From Euborellia annulipes (Eukaryota; Arthropoda; Insecta; Dermaptera; Anisolabididae): DNA of 64,000 bases. Numbering within the stretch: the stretch's first letter is position 1; each line of letters starts with the position of its first letter. The translations under genes and the position numbers were made by a program. The stretch covers positions 1 through 64,000 of the forward strand of contig JAKCPI010011663.1 in the NCBI GenBank assembly GCA_023213315.1. Direction: 5' to 3'. Shown here piece by piece: positions 10,799 to 20,922 of this stretch. The notes beneath the pieces are model-generated. The model ran no database searches. It was not told the DNA's origin and was given only the letters and a program-made list of their open reading frames with translations.

Positions 10799-11410
10799 TA
10801 AAAAATCTGGTGTGACTGGTCGCACAGCACACAACTTTCTTTTACTCTTTGGTAAGAGAAAGTTGTGCACCGTGCTGTCACACCAGATTTTTTGCGTCGA
10901 GATATATAATATTTAGTTTCCCATAGCATCTTAGTTCCAAACTTGCATTTTACTTGAAATAAACTATGTTTATTTCTCAAAATTTTAATCTCATATTTGC
11001 CCGTGACTCGTGGCTCAGAGTGAAGACACTAGCTTCTCGCGCCGGGCTCCCGGGTTCGCCTCACGTCCCAGGCGAGAAGAATTTATTTCATTTGTTTTGA
11101 CTACAAATCATTTGAGATAAATAGGGATAGGGTCTAAATGGCCTTAGTTGCCGAAAAAGACCTTAAAAAAAACATATTTGGATCTTTTATACACAATAAA
11201 GGATCCTAAATAAATACAAAATTTGGAAAAATTTTTTTTTAATGTGTGAGAAGTACCAAAGAGGACCCTCTTTCGAATCTAAAATTAACATGCAAACCCC
11301 CATACGGATTTAACACTGGCTCTATGGAAGGAAGAGCCGGAAAGTGAATTTGAAAAATCTGAAATATTACATCACTAAATTGTACTTCACAAACAACAAT
11401 TCTCACGAAA
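10799..11410 (+). repeat. Family A terminal hairpin and tail, interrupted by a SINE
   Basis: The hairpin occupies 10799-10893. The tail, matching 1340-1545, is split at 10999/11173 by a SINE: the left part ends ...CTCATATTTG and the right part resumes CATATTTGGATC. Further blocks near 11330-11410 match 33590-33680. Confidence 0.8.
11000..11172 (+). mobile_element. tRNA-derived SINE, full-length with target duplication
   Basis: The head has pol III promoter-like boxes: A box TGGCTCAGAGTG and B box GGGTTCGCCTC about 35 bp downstream. The body contains ATTTATTTCATTTG and the tail AAATGGCCTTAGTTGCCGAAAAAGACCTT followed by a run of A. CATATTTG flanks both sides (10992-10999 and 11173-11180), the signature of target-primed retrotransposition. 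Full or near-full copies occur at 39826, 41278, 52471 and 62551, and a tail fragment at 34494. The partner LINE is not in the window. Confidence 0.85.
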
Positions 11411-11618
11411 AATTTTACTCATATACTTTTTAAAGGGCATATAAAAAAAATAGTTGATTTATATGAATTTTAATTTAAAATAATAATAAAAAATAATAGT
11501 AATATTTATTTATGTCCTCCAAAATACATTTGTAATATTTATACATAATTTGTTTATTTTTATTTATTTATTTTTTTCTTCCATTTCACAATTATTTTGT
11601 TTATAAAAGTTGGAGGTA
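11411..11618. other. AT-rich DNA, nothing recognised
   Basis: Short-period A/T sequence only. Confidence 0.4.
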
Positions 11619-11819
11619 CAGTGAGGGACAATATTAGGTCCCACCCTTGCATTTTCTACTTGTGATTATTTCATTGTTTTTAAAAAATATTATATATTTT
11701 TTAACGGAAACTTTCATGGTTCAAACCTAGAAAATAAGATTTTCATTTTCTTTTATTAAAACAATGAAATAATCACTAATAGATAACTCTTGGGTGGGAT
11801 TTAATATTGTCCCTCACTG
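11619..11819. mobile_element. Tc1/mariner-type MITE at a TA target
   Basis: The inverted ends CAGTGAGGGACAATATTA are exact at both termini and flanked by TA (11617-11618, 11820-11821), the duplication made by Tc1/mariner transposases. The arms continue through GATTATTTCATTGTTTTT. The 201-bp element has no coding capacity. A second copy is at 15024-15230 and a divergent relative at 23191-23575. Confidence 0.88.
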
Positions 11820-11849
11820 TACAAAGGCCCTTTGAAGCATTTTTCCTAA

Positions 11850-12235
11850 AAATAAAATTATTTATATTCTGTTACCATGACAACCATTTCTCCTATCTTT
11901 CCTATGAAGTAGAAGAATAAAGTGTGCTTTAAAAGATTTCAATGGCAAAATGAGAATATAATTTTAAAGAGCATGTAAAAAATAATTGATTTATGAATTT
12001 TTAAACAAAATTTTGAGAAAATCCTAAAAAAACTGAAAAAGTACATCAGTAAAGTACTAGTACTTTTTGGCTGATTTTGTTCACACAGACCAATTTGCGG
12101 GACCCACTTTTTTGGACTCAGGGGACCTCAAAACATGTATATCCATCAAAATATCGACATCGAATTTTTGACATGAATCGCAATACTTTCACTCTATATA
12201 TATTTCATATATGGGGTAAAAGAAAGTAAAAAAGG
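11850..12235 (-). repeat. Family A repeat, minus-strand copy
   Basis: It contains the X-box-like block (GTTACCATGACAAC, one base off), AGTAAAGTACTAGTACTTTT, CAATTTGCGGGACCCACTTT and the start sequence read on the minus strand (ACTTTC...AAAGAAAGTA). The TG microsatellite portion is missing. Confidence 0.8.
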
Positions 12236-13010
12236 CGAAATCGATCCCTAATAATAATAATAATAATAATTCAATAGAACAGTCAATTTAGAAAACTTTA
12301 ATAAATTAAAATTTAACAAAAAGAAAAAAAAACTACTGAAGTATAAAAATAACATTTACATTAACAAATAAAATATTGATAAAATCTTGCTCTTCGTATT
12401 TTTCTAATAAGTAGAAAATCCAAAAAAAGATCTCGTAATATCAAAAGTAAATTAATTCGCCCGAGGGTAAAAAATGCTCGATACTCGATTGAATGGCTTC
12501 CCTGTTTCTACCCCAGGGATCGCGTTGATTCATCTGCTAATCGATAAAATAATGAATTTGCTCTCCAAATGACTCCTGGGCCCCTCTTGACTATTATACT
12601 AAAATATAACGATTTTTTTTTTATTCTACTCCTGTCTTCTCCACTCAAGATTATTAATTTTATTTGCATATATTAATATATGATTCCTTGTTTTTTGAGA
12701 CCCTGAGCTAATACTAGAAAATTATGAATCAGTAAAATAAATGGAGGAGAAAAACTTCTGAATAAATAGAGAGGAGAAAAGTGCCAGTCTTAGCTCGGGC
12801 AACTCGCAGACGTCATTCATTCACAATTTTTGGCACTCTTAGTGATGATTTTAATTAATTTTCTTAAAGTCATAACCCAAGCTACTATCACCAAATGGTT
12901 TATTTATTTTTTTTTTTATTTATTTATTTATTTAAATAAATATAGATGAATAAATTGTAGCTTATTGATTTATAGCAACCTTCTTTTTGTCATGTCCCAT
13001 CTGACTTTTT
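12236..13010. other. AT-rich DNA with a TAA microsatellite
   Basis: A (TAA)n tract lies at about 12249-12270. No gene or complete element is recognised in the remainder. Confidence 0.5.
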
Positions 13011-13393
13011 TACTTTCTCTTACCCATATTGCAAACATGTCAAAAATTTATGTCGCGATTTTAATGGAAATACATGTTTTGAGGTCCCTTGGGTCCACGA
13101 AATAGGTCCCGCGAATTGGTCTGTCTGACTGTGTGTGTGTGTTCGACTTAAAGCATGAAGGAATTGAACTACGAGGGTGAAATTTTATATTTAAGTTAGG
13201 CATCCAGCTGAGGCGTAAAAATTAACATTTGAACAAAATCGGCCAAAAAGTACTAGTACTTTACTGATGCACTTTTTCAGTTTTTTTCGATTTCCTCAAA
13301 ATTCGCTTTATCGATTTTGATTAAAATTCAAAACTCAATTATTTTTTAGATGCTCTTTAAAATGTATATTCTCATTTTGCAATTGAATTCTTC
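13011..13393 (+). repeat. Family A repeat, plus-strand 5' part
   Basis: It starts TACTTTCTCTTACCCATATT and includes the TG microsatellite, the TACTAGTACTTTACTGATG block and TAGATGCTCTTTAAAAT. It is almost identical to 14644-14998 over about 355 bp, pointing to a recent common source. Confidence 0.85.
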
Positions 13394-13570
13394 TTGAGAG
13401 AAATTTTCAGCGAGTTTGTTTTCGGCGAGATTTTGCTTAGGGCGAGAAAATTTTCGGAGAGTTTTTTCTTTTTGGCGATTTTTTTTTCGACGAGATTTTG
13501 CTTTCGGCTAGAAAATTTTCGGTGCGTTTTTTTCGGCGAGTTTTTTTCGTCGACTTTTTTTCGGCATAAA
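13394..13570 (+). repeat. Degenerate short tandem repeat of TTTTCGGCGAG type
   Basis: TTTTCGGCGAG-like units recur irregularly, and a block beginning GCGAGATTTTGCTT is repeated about 63 bp later as ACGAGATTTTGCTT. No protein is recognised in the open frame it produces. Confidence 0.6.
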
Positions 13571-14643
13571 TTATTATATTACACTGGCACTACATTTAAA
13601 ATATATTTTTCTGAAATCAATTATAATAAAAATAAAAATTGTCCAGCAATTTTTTGTTTTTCGAACCATTTGGCGCCCCTTTGTGAGTGGCGCCCAGGGC
13701 AACATGACCCCTCTTGCCCCCCCCCCCTCGCTACGCCACTGATATATGATGAAAAAAAAAAAAAATTTAAGAATGCTATTAGATGTGTTTTCTTCAATTA
13801 AAAGATCTTAAAAAAAAAAAAAATATGAATATTTTCAGTAACATTTTAGATCGATTATATATCGCTTAAAAAAACTAATAAAAGATTAAATATTAGTTGA
13901 AAAATAAATTATTTATTTATCTCTTATAAAATGAAATTTTTCTTCAGTTTTCTCTTTTTTTTCATACTGTATTTTGCATATATAAAATATTAAAATCCCA
14001 ATTCACAGTGAATTAATATATTTAATAAAAATAAAAAACAAAAATATGTTTTTACAAAATAGAAATGATCTCTTAAAAATATTTAATTGTATTACGCCCC
14101 CCCCCCCCCCACAGTGGTCCGAATTGAAAAAAAAAGTGGCCTTTAGAATAACTAAAAAACCCCAAGCCCATTGGATACAGAAATGTTTAAGGGCATTTGC
14201 CCCTAAAAGGATTTAGAGTTATCCCTGCTAACGGAGGAGAAACAGGCCCCTGAAGTTAGCCTCCAACTTCTGAGCTGAGAGCGTCGTTTATTTTAGTGAA
14301 TTTCAATTTGTGTTTTAAAAGGTTTTAACTTCAACCAACTTCCACCAAATTTGCTGGGGCTTAACCTTGATCTAAGTAGTTGAAATTTCATACTTCATCT
14401 CTTTCGATTCATTGTTTCTTGAATGCTTAAAATGGCGTTAAATTTCTTTTTCAAAACGTACATAAATTTTTCCTTTTAAGATGCATAAGTAAAAAGTCCC
14501 GCATTATCCCACTCGATCGAAAGCATTTTTAGTTTTGCCATAGTGCAGGTAAAACAAAACTGCCATTACCTTCACCTCGATTTGCCTCCTTTAAAAAATT
14601 TTCAATAAAAACCAACAAAATTCATGGATTGATAATTTTTTTT
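13571..14643. other. Unassigned DNA with one hAT-like terminus
   Basis: At 13722-13741 the minus strand reads CAGTGGCGTAGCGAGGGGG, a typical hAT-like end next to a poly-C run, but no partner end was found. Another poly-C run lies at about 14098-14113. The stretch 14150-14590 is less AT-rich and has no recognisable content. Confidence 0.45.
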
Positions 14644-15460
14644 TACTTTCTCTTACCCATATTGCAAACATGTCAAAAATTCGATGTCGCGATTTTAATG
14701 GAAATACATGTTTTGAGGTCCCTTGGGTCCACGAAATAGGTCCCGCGAATTGGTCTGTCTGACTGTGTGTGTGTGTTCGACTTAAAGCATGAAGGAATTG
14801 AACTACGAGGGTGAAATTTTATATTTAAGTTAGGCATCCAGCTGAGGCGTAAAAATTAACATTTGAACAAAATCGGCCAAAAAGTACTAGTACTTTACTG
14901 ATGCACTTTTTCAGTTTTTTTCGATTTCCTCAAAATTCGCTTTATCGATTTTGATTAAAATTCAAAACTCAATTATTTTTTAGATGCTCTTTAAAATTCT
15001 TGCCCTCAAAATTGTTTGAAGTACAGTGAAGGACAATATTAAGTCCCACCCATGCGTTTTCTACTTGTGATTATTTCATTGTTTTTATAAAAGATGAAAA
15101 TCTTTATTGGAAATTTTCTAGGTTTGAACCATGAAAGTTTCCATTTAAAAATATATAATATTTTTTTAAAAACAATGAAATAATCACAAGTAGAAAACGC
15201 ATGGGCGGGACTTAATATTGTCCCTCACTGTACACTTTATTCTTGTACTTCATAGAAAAGATATGAGAAATGGTTTCCATGGTAACAAAATATAGAAATT
15301 TATCCATGTTTATAAATCTTAAAACTTGAATTCTAATATACTGTCTGAAACTAAATATATGCCAACACAAAAAATTTGGTGTGACAAGCACAGAACCAAA
15401 CTTTCAATTACCGAAGGTAAGAGAAGTTATGTGCTGTGCAACCGTCACACCAGATTTTTT
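14644..15460 (+). repeat. Family A repeat carrying a nested mariner MITE
   Basis: This is the most complete copy in the window apart from its insertion. It has the start block, TG tract (14765-14775), TACTAGTACTTTACTGATG, a variant X-box-like site (GTTTCCATGGTAAC at 15273-15286), TGAAACTAAATATATG and the terminal hairpin at 15368-15460. The mariner-type MITE at 15024-15230 splits TTTGAAG from CACTTTATTC. Confidence 0.85.
15024..15230. mobile_element. Tc1/mariner-type MITE nested in family A
   Basis: The inverted arms match over at least 58 bp with two differences, from CAGTGARGGACAATATTAAG to GTGATTATTTCATTG. TA flanks both ends (15022-15023, 15231-15232). The tighter arms compared with 11619-11819 suggest a younger copy. 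Confidence 0.9.
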
Positions 15461-15715
15461 TCTATTCAAAAATTACACTATTCACTGAATGATAACAATT
15501 CTCCTTTATGGGCCCGTTGCCAAGGGGGTGGTTTGCGGATCCCATCCCCCTCTCTCAGAAATCTCAAAAATATATATAAGCCTATATATAAATTTAAAAG
15601 TATAATCATAAAAAATATTAAGATTTAAACTTTCGACCGTTAGTTCTCGTTGAAACATTTTGTAAATTAAAATTAAATATACAAATCAAAGGTTTGATTA
15701 ATTAATAAAAATTAA

Positions 15716-15760
15716 CACTTGATACGTATTTCGACAATTACTTGTCATCATCAGAAGTAA
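15716..15760 (-). ncRNA. Hammerhead ribozyme-like motif, intact core
   Basis: On the minus strand helix I is TACTT with AAGTG (one wobble). The core is CTGATGA, then one extra T, helix II GACAA/TTGTC closed by GTAA, then GAAA. Helix III is TAC/GTA without a loop, followed by the UH dinucleotide TC. All residues needed for a minimal type I hammerhead are present apart from the extra base before helix II. Confidence 0.6.
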
Positions 15761-15782
15761 TTCCATTCTAATACATAATAAT

Positions 15783-15826
15783 CACTTCTGATGATAACAA
15801 GTAATTGTCAAAATACGTATCAAGTG
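15783..15826 (+). ncRNA. Hammerhead-like motif, mutated core
   Basis: Mirror copy of the preceding motif: helix I CACTT/AAGTG and CTGATGA are intact, but the GAAA box reads AAAA after TTGTC, removing the conserved G. It should be inactive. Confidence 0.55.
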
Positions 15827-15966
15827 TTAATTTTTAATTAATAAAACCTTTGAAACAAATAACCGAGTGTTTGATTTGTATATTTAATTTTAATAAAAAA
15901 TATGTTTACTTAGAATTTATAATAAACTGAAATGATAATCCTTTTCAAAAATAGACATTCGTAAAT

Positions 15967-16570
15967 TTTTACTTTCTCTTACTCAGGGCCGCAGACAGGG
16001 GGGGGCAGGGGGGGCTATATCCCCGGGGCCCGGGCCCTTTAAGCTCAAATTTTTCTTAAAATTTCAATTAAAACAAATAATTTTCTTGAAATTTTTTTCC
16101 TCAGGGGGCCCGGGCCCTTTAAGCTCAAATCAATTTTGATCTTTTTCACCACTCAGGATAGCTAAAAACGCAGATTTCAGTGGCTAATTTAAAAAAAAAA
16201 TTTCCATACCTCCAGATTCCCCCGGAAATCCTCTGTCCGGATCAGGCCTCGATAAATTATTGTAACTCTTTGTTTAGGAAATTTTGAAAAATTTTTAATT
16301 AACTTTATTTAAATAAATATTGTAAACTATTTCAAAAGTTGTGTCAAAAACTGTGTAAAAAATTGTTGGCATGAAGGCCACAATAGTCTTTTACATACTA
16401 AAAAAAAACTTTAAGTTTTTTTTAGGGAGGGGGAGGGCCCGTATTAGTAAGCAGCCCCGGGGCCCGCCAAGTCTGTCTGCGGCCCTGCTCTTACCCTATA
16501 TATGAAATAACTGTTATATATAGAGAGAAATTATTTCAACCATGTCAAGAATTCGAAGTCGAGATTTTTT
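15967..16570 (+). repeat. Family A start sequence split by a hAT-type MITE
   Basis: TTTTTACTTTCTCTTACT (15967-15983) is the family A start; after the MITE it resumes CTCTTACCCTATATATG and continues through AGAGAGAAATTATTTC to CATGTCAAGAATTCGAAGTCGAG. Confidence 0.85.
15984..16487 (+). mobile_element. hAT-type MITE (group 1) with 15-bp inverted ends
   Basis: The termini CAGGGCCGCAGACAG and CTGTCTGCGGCCCTG are exact inverted repeats. The flanks CTCTTACT and CTCTTACC form an 8-bp target duplication with one mismatch. Poly-G follows the left end. A GGGCCCGGGCCCTTTAAGCTCAAAT block occurs twice inside (about 16025 and 16107). There is no transposase. Confidence 0.9.
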
Positions 16571-17000
16571 ATTTTATTTTTCTAAAACAAATTTGTTTTA
16601 ATTTTAGTTGATTTTTCAACTCTAGAGGGGCTTATTTTCAAAATGAAGCCTTCCCTCCCTGTCCCCGGGACTTACGTTAGGAAACACCGATCTAGAGCCT
16701 GATATGCCTGAAAAGAGATTATTAGGTCGCTTATTTAAAAAAAAATTACGAAAATAATTTTTTTTTTTTTTAATTAAAAGCTGCGATGATATTACAGAGA
16801 AAGTCGATAAATTCAATCTTCAAAGAGATTGTAGTATATATTTAATGTTTGATAAAACTTTAGCTGAGGCCTTAAAGTGCGTTCGTTCTCTTGCTGCTCG
16901 CACGTGTCTGCTTGGTAGGTTTGCTTGTCTTTGTCCACGACTTCGTCAACAACGACGACGACGGCGACGATACCCGTCGAGGCAGCCGCCGTCTAAAAGC
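16571..17000. other. DNA upstream of the mex-3 promoter
   Basis: AT-rich to about 16860, then abruptly GC-richer. No element is recognised. The GC-rich part (16870-17000) includes short CGACGACGACGGCGACG runs and may already belong to the promoter. Confidence 0.45.
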
Positions 17001-17069
17001 CCGGTTTGGTATTTTTAGCAGCGTCCCCTCCACACGGTGCCTCCCCCAGCGCCGCCACTGCCAGTTGAG

Positions 17070-17107
<38 letters not shown>
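17070..17107 (+). repeat. GA microsatellite in the promoter region
   Basis: A run of GAGAGAGA interrupted once by AAGA. GA tracts near arthropod promoters can bind GAGA-type factors; that role is inferred. Confidence 0.8.
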
Positions 17108-17175
17108 GCTCTCCCCTGCAGGGAGAGTGCGCCTCCTTCCCATTCTTGGGGCGGTCCCCCCCGGTCAATACTCAG

Positions 17176-17255
17176 CCAATGAGCGTGCAAGCCGGCACCA
17201 GCCGCCCAATCACAACACGTTATTTTGTATTTGCCGCCCAGCGAAGGTGACGTCA
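17176..17255 (+). promoter_or_regulatory. Candidate mex-3 promoter: two CCAAT boxes and a CRE
   Basis: CCAAT occurs at 17176-17180 and 17206-17210 and a perfect palindromic cAMP response element TGACGTCA at 17248-17255, all in a GC-rich island 290-370 bp before the coding start. No TATA box is seen at a fitting distance. Three short upstream reading frames (ATG at 17179, 17267 and 17431) would be in the leader depending on the start site; the one at 17431 (13 codons) would be included by any start upstream of it. The true start site is not determined. Confidence 0.55.
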
Positions 17256-17545
17256 CTCCGGAGCACATGCCTTCATCCTAAACAGGCATTGCAGTCGAAG
17301 AGCATTGCCGGCAGACTGCGTCGGCACCTTAGCCGAACAACATTGTTGGTTTCCGAAACAAGGACTATCCTCACTGAAACTGCAGCGAGAGACAGTTTTT
17401 ATTTTTCTACTGTGTGTTCATTTATATTGTATGTTACAAAGTTTGATTCCTTATTTAATAAACTATACATAAATATATATATAATTAAAAGAAGATATAT
17501 AGTGACTTATATATATTTATATAATTATATTTTGCGATCCCTGTG

Positions 17546-17798
17546 ATGCCTGCTACTAGTCTTTTTGCTGATATGGAAAGAAGCAACAGCGGTCTCGAGG
17601 ACCAACGCGCACTCCAACTTGCATTCGAATTGTCGATGCTTGGTTTTAACGAAAGTTCGCCGACAACGAACGAGCAGGCGACTGAACCGATAACGGCCAC
17701 CTATCCAGACGAGAACCGCAGCAAGAAATCGCAGAACATGACCGAGTGCGTTCCGGTGCCGAGCTCAGAGCACGTTGCTGAGATCGTCGGCAGACAAG
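17546..17798 (+). CDS. mex-3: MEX-3 RNA-binding protein, coding exon 1 (residues 1-84 plus first base of codon 85)
   Basis: This exon encodes the N-terminus of a MEX-3 family translational regulator. It holds the EDQRALQLA motif (residues 18-26) found near the N-terminus of animal MEX3 proteins and then [20 protein letters not shown] (65-84), the beginning of KH domain 1. The start ATG at 17546 is the first in frame before this conserved block; no in-frame ATG lies upstream. The exon ends CAAG followed by the donor GTAGGA at 17799. The intron is phase 1 and cuts the last glycine of the KH1 GRQG loop (residues 82-85). Joined to exon 2 it gives a 493-residue protein. MEX-3 proteins bind mRNA through KH domains, usually in 3' UTRs, and repress or destabilise targets. 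Confidence 0.95.
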
Positions 17799-17845
17799 GT
17801 AGGAAATTTGACTCACTAAATATTTTTTTTTCCCCAAATGCTTAG

Positions 17846-18483
17846 CAGCAGCCTCCCTCTATCTGTCTATCTCTTTCTCTTTCTCCTTCTCGTTCCTCAT
17901 CCTCAGCCGAGAAGAGTGGCTTCGGGATGAGCGAGCGAGTTCTTTGTGTTGGCCGCAACCTTGAAAAAATATAAAAAAAAAAACAACTCACAAACAAAGA
18001 CCTTCAAACAACCAAAAACTCAACAAATTTCGTCGAAATTTTAACACGAGTCGAATGAAATTATTAATATTTCATATCAATTAAATTTTTACCGCATGTT
18101 AATTGATTATTTCTTAGAATACGGCATGAGAAATTTTAATAAAAATAATTTTTTTTTTTTCATCTTATTTTTTTTTTTGTTTCTTTCTGGAACCGAATCC
18201 CTCAACAGCTGGCCGGAAGAGCAGCCCTCGGGGCAAAATTTCAATCCGAGGAAATTCGAACAAAGACGCCTGGCATGGCAGATGGTGTTTTTTTCCACAG
18301 GGTGGATGGAGGGCTCGCCTCGCTACCTTTGTCCAAAATTAACAACTGCTATCATTTTATTTTAATTTAAAAAAAAAATCATCTTTGTTTTGTATAACAA
18401 TATATATTTGCACAAATATGACTTTACTTCAACTTAATAAAGATATATAATATTAATATTATTATGTGAGTTTTTTTAATTAT
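17846..18483. other. Intron start, nothing recognised
   Basis: A pyrimidine-rich stretch follows the donor (17860-17910). The rest is AT-rich with no element identified. Confidence 0.4.
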
Positions 18484-18499
18484 AGCTCACGTTTTGTAT

Positions 18500-18560
18500 T
18501 AATTATTTAAATACTGTACAACGTTTCGACTGCTTGTTCTGCAATCGTTTTCAAGTACTG
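18500..18560 (-). ncRNA. Degenerate hammerhead-like motif
   Basis: On the minus strand GTAC, then TTGAAAACGATTGC, a helix of the form CGATTGC/GCAGTCG, then GAAACGTTGTAC. The second half matches the other motifs, but CTGANGA has decayed to TTGAAAA. Flanking TGAATATTAATATTA segments suggest a small palindromic element. Confidence 0.35.
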
Positions 18561-18600
18561 AGCACTCTAACCGTGAATATTAATATTAATATGTTATTAA

Positions 18601-19029
18601 ACGTCAGATAAAGTTATTTTTGTGTCTGATATTAGATTATAAATTATTTAAAGATGACAAAAAAAAGGGTATCGAGCTCTTTTTATGTGATTATTCACTT
18701 TAAAAACATTAAAAATGTTTTAATTTGATAAATATTATTGTGCAAACGAGTTAGGGAAAATTACCCTTGGGTTGGTGATTTATTTCAAAAGGTGACAAGA
18801 AAAACATACCCAATTTAATTTTTTTTGTTATCGTATTCACACACTCACACAAAATTTCACAGGGATGTCTAAAACTTTGAGAATCATCAAAATTCTGGAG
18901 TCTATTTTTTAAGGTTCTTTTTGAATTTCCACTTTATGGCAAGTTAATATATGCGAGAAACTAAAAGCAGAATTAAAGAATACAATCAGTGTCAAAAAGA
19001 AATAAACTCGATTTCGTCTAGATTAATAA
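18601..19029. other. AT-rich intron DNA, nothing recognised
   Basis: No feature is supportable. Confidence 0.4.
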
Positions 19030-19255
19030 TTATATATTAAAATTAAATATACAAATGGGTTATTTGTTTCAAAGGTTTTATTAATTAAAAATTAACACTC
19101 AATCCGTATTTTGACAATTCCTTGTCATCATCAGAAGTGATTACATTCTGATGATGACAAGGAATTGTCGAAATACGTATCAAGTTTTAATTTTTAATTA
19201 AAAAACCTTTGAAACAAATAACCCATTTGTATAATTAATTTTAATTTACAAAATG
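19030..19255. repeat. Foldback element with two inverted hammerhead-like motifs (second copy)
   Basis: Same family as 15667-15900: arms AAATTAAATATACAAAT and TTAATTAAAAATTAACACT with complements. The right core at about 19143-19186 has CTGATGA, GACAAGGAATTGTC and GAAATACGTATC intact, but helix I is weak (CATT/AAGT). The left core has lost GAAA and the UH site. Confidence 0.85.
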
Positions 19256-20109
19256 TTTCAACGGTCAAAAGTTTATCTTTTAATAATCCAGTAAGATCAA
19301 ATATTTCTTAAATATATTTTCTAGGGCTTTGGAGTTTTTTTTTTACTTTTTTTTAATCAAAAAATATTAATTAATAGCTAAGCAAGTTTGCGATAGGTCA
19401 GTGCGAGAAACCACTCAACGCTTGAGCCCCCCCCCCCCGCGTGGCCCCCCTTAGGAGTAGATTTCCCTTTCTTTGGATCGTTGAACCGAACGCACCAAGT
19501 CGTACGATTCCAAGGTTGCATTTTGGTGCACGTCTTCACTTCGCTTTCTTGATGTTCCAATTTTTTTAATTTTATAAAAAGATTTTTTAAGCCTATCCAT
19601 CTTTTTATTTCTTCTTATTCATCGTCATTTTATTCCAAATGAGTATTATTATTAGTATACAAACTTTTCTATGAAGAGATAATTTTTATAAATTACTCGT
19701 ATAAAAGAGTATTTGAACATAGATGCAATGATATAAAAGATGTTTTTTTTATTTATATCAACTTTGTTAATAAATGGGAATTCGAAATTATTTTTTTTTT
19801 ATCAGCCATTTCCTTTTTCGATATGACTTATCGCAAAATTTTCTAAAACCCTCTAAAAAGACATTTTTTCATTGCCCTTAATGTTAATAGCATATTTTTT
19901 ATTATAATTAGCGATTTATTAGACAAATTCTAAAATTAAAATGAATCGCGACGAATTTACCGGAATTTTATTTACAAACAAGGACAGAAAAAAGTGGATT
20001 TTAGAATTAAAAAAAAATTAAAAAAAAATAGTCTTTTTTTTTTAAGTTTGATTGCTTTGTTAGTTCGGTTGCCTACTCGAAAGGCGCACCTTTGATTCGC
20101 GCTTTCTTA
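19256..20109. other. Intron DNA, nothing firm
   Basis: AT-rich except for 19380-19560, which is GC-richer and contains a poly-C run near 19428-19440. No coding or element signature is recognised. Confidence 0.45.
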
Positions 20110-20117
20110 TTTCATAT

Positions 20118-20528
20118 CAAGTGGGAAAGAGGAAGGGGTAATTACCCCCACCCCTACCCCGAGATTTGAGAGAAATATTTTTCTTGGAAATTAAATTTTA
20201 TTTTTTAATATAAAATTTGAAAAATTAATACTATATATATATATTTTTACTTTCTCTTGTCTATATATGTAATAATGCAGTCGTGTCAAAAATTTGATGT
20301 CGAGGATGTTGATCGTTTTGAGGGTCCCTGATTCCAAAAAAAAGTGGGTCCCTCAAAATGATCTATCGGGGTTTTGTTCAAATCTATTTCGACACAAAAA
20401 ATTTGGTAAACAACTAGAGAATGCAACTGTAAATTACCGAAAGTAAGAGGAAGTGGTGTGATGTGCGACCAGTCACACCAGGCAAAAAAAATTACCCTCT
20501 CCGAAAAACTCCTCTGGATCCGCCCTTG
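20118..20528 (+). mobile_element. hAT-type MITE (group 2) with perfect 8-bp duplication and a nested family A piece
   Basis: It begins CAAGTGGGAAAG and ends CTGGATCCGCCCTTG, flanked by TTTCATAT on both sides (20110-20117, 20529-20536). Family A start sequence (TACTTTCTCTTGTC to TCGACACAAAAAATTTGG, about 20245-20405) sits inside. The remainder matches 40715-40985. The left inverted repeat is eroded. Confidence 0.85.
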
Positions 20529-20536
20529 TTTCATAT

Positions 20537-20814
20537 ATATTAAAAAAAAACTGTATTATCTTCAGTTTTATTAAACAGTAAATGAATAAATGTATTTATT
20601 CTTTCCAAAAACAATTATTAAAAATATGAACAAATTTTTTTGAGCTATCCTCTAAAATGTTGTTTAAAAACAAAAATTGAGCGAGCAAATCCTTTGAAAC
20701 TATTTATTTCTAAATATATTATAAAAATTTTAAAATTTACACCCAAAGTTTGCAGATTATCTAAAAAAGAAAAAAAAAAGACACAGTTTACATAGTTAGG
20801 GAGGAATTTTAATC
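20537..20814. other. AT-rich intron DNA, nothing recognised
   Basis: No feature is supportable. Confidence 0.4.
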
Positions 20815-20865
20815 ATGAAGATGCGATTGAGGATGAGGATAAGGGGTAGGGGAGGGGGTGAAGTG

Positions 20866-20873
20866 TATATAAG
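20866..20873 (+). promoter_or_regulatory. Candidate TATA box (TATATAAG)
   Basis: TATATAAG lies 57 bp upstream of an ATG that opens a signal-peptide-like frame, in a locally GC-rich part of the mex-3 intron. The spacing would allow a start site near 20896-20900. No clear initiator was identified. Confidence 0.35.
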
Positions 20874-20922
20874 AGACGAGTATAACGATAAATCGGAGGA
20901 TAGTATAGACTTCGGTCTCGCC

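Larger units (their letters stand above)
15667..15900. repeat. Foldback element with two inverted hammerhead-like motifs
   Basis: The outer arms (AAATTAAATATACAAATCAAA and complement) enclose AAAATTAACACTTGATACGTAT and its complement. Each arm carries one hammerhead-like core with CTGATGA facing the centre (15716-15760 minus, 15783-15826 plus). Related elements are at 19030-19255 and 23595-24490. Confidence 0.88.

Noticed and set aside
17037..17546. 169-codon open frame ending one base into the mex-3 start codon (TGATG overlap)
   Set aside because: It contains no ATG; the frame opens only at GTG. It is the translated leader and GA tract.
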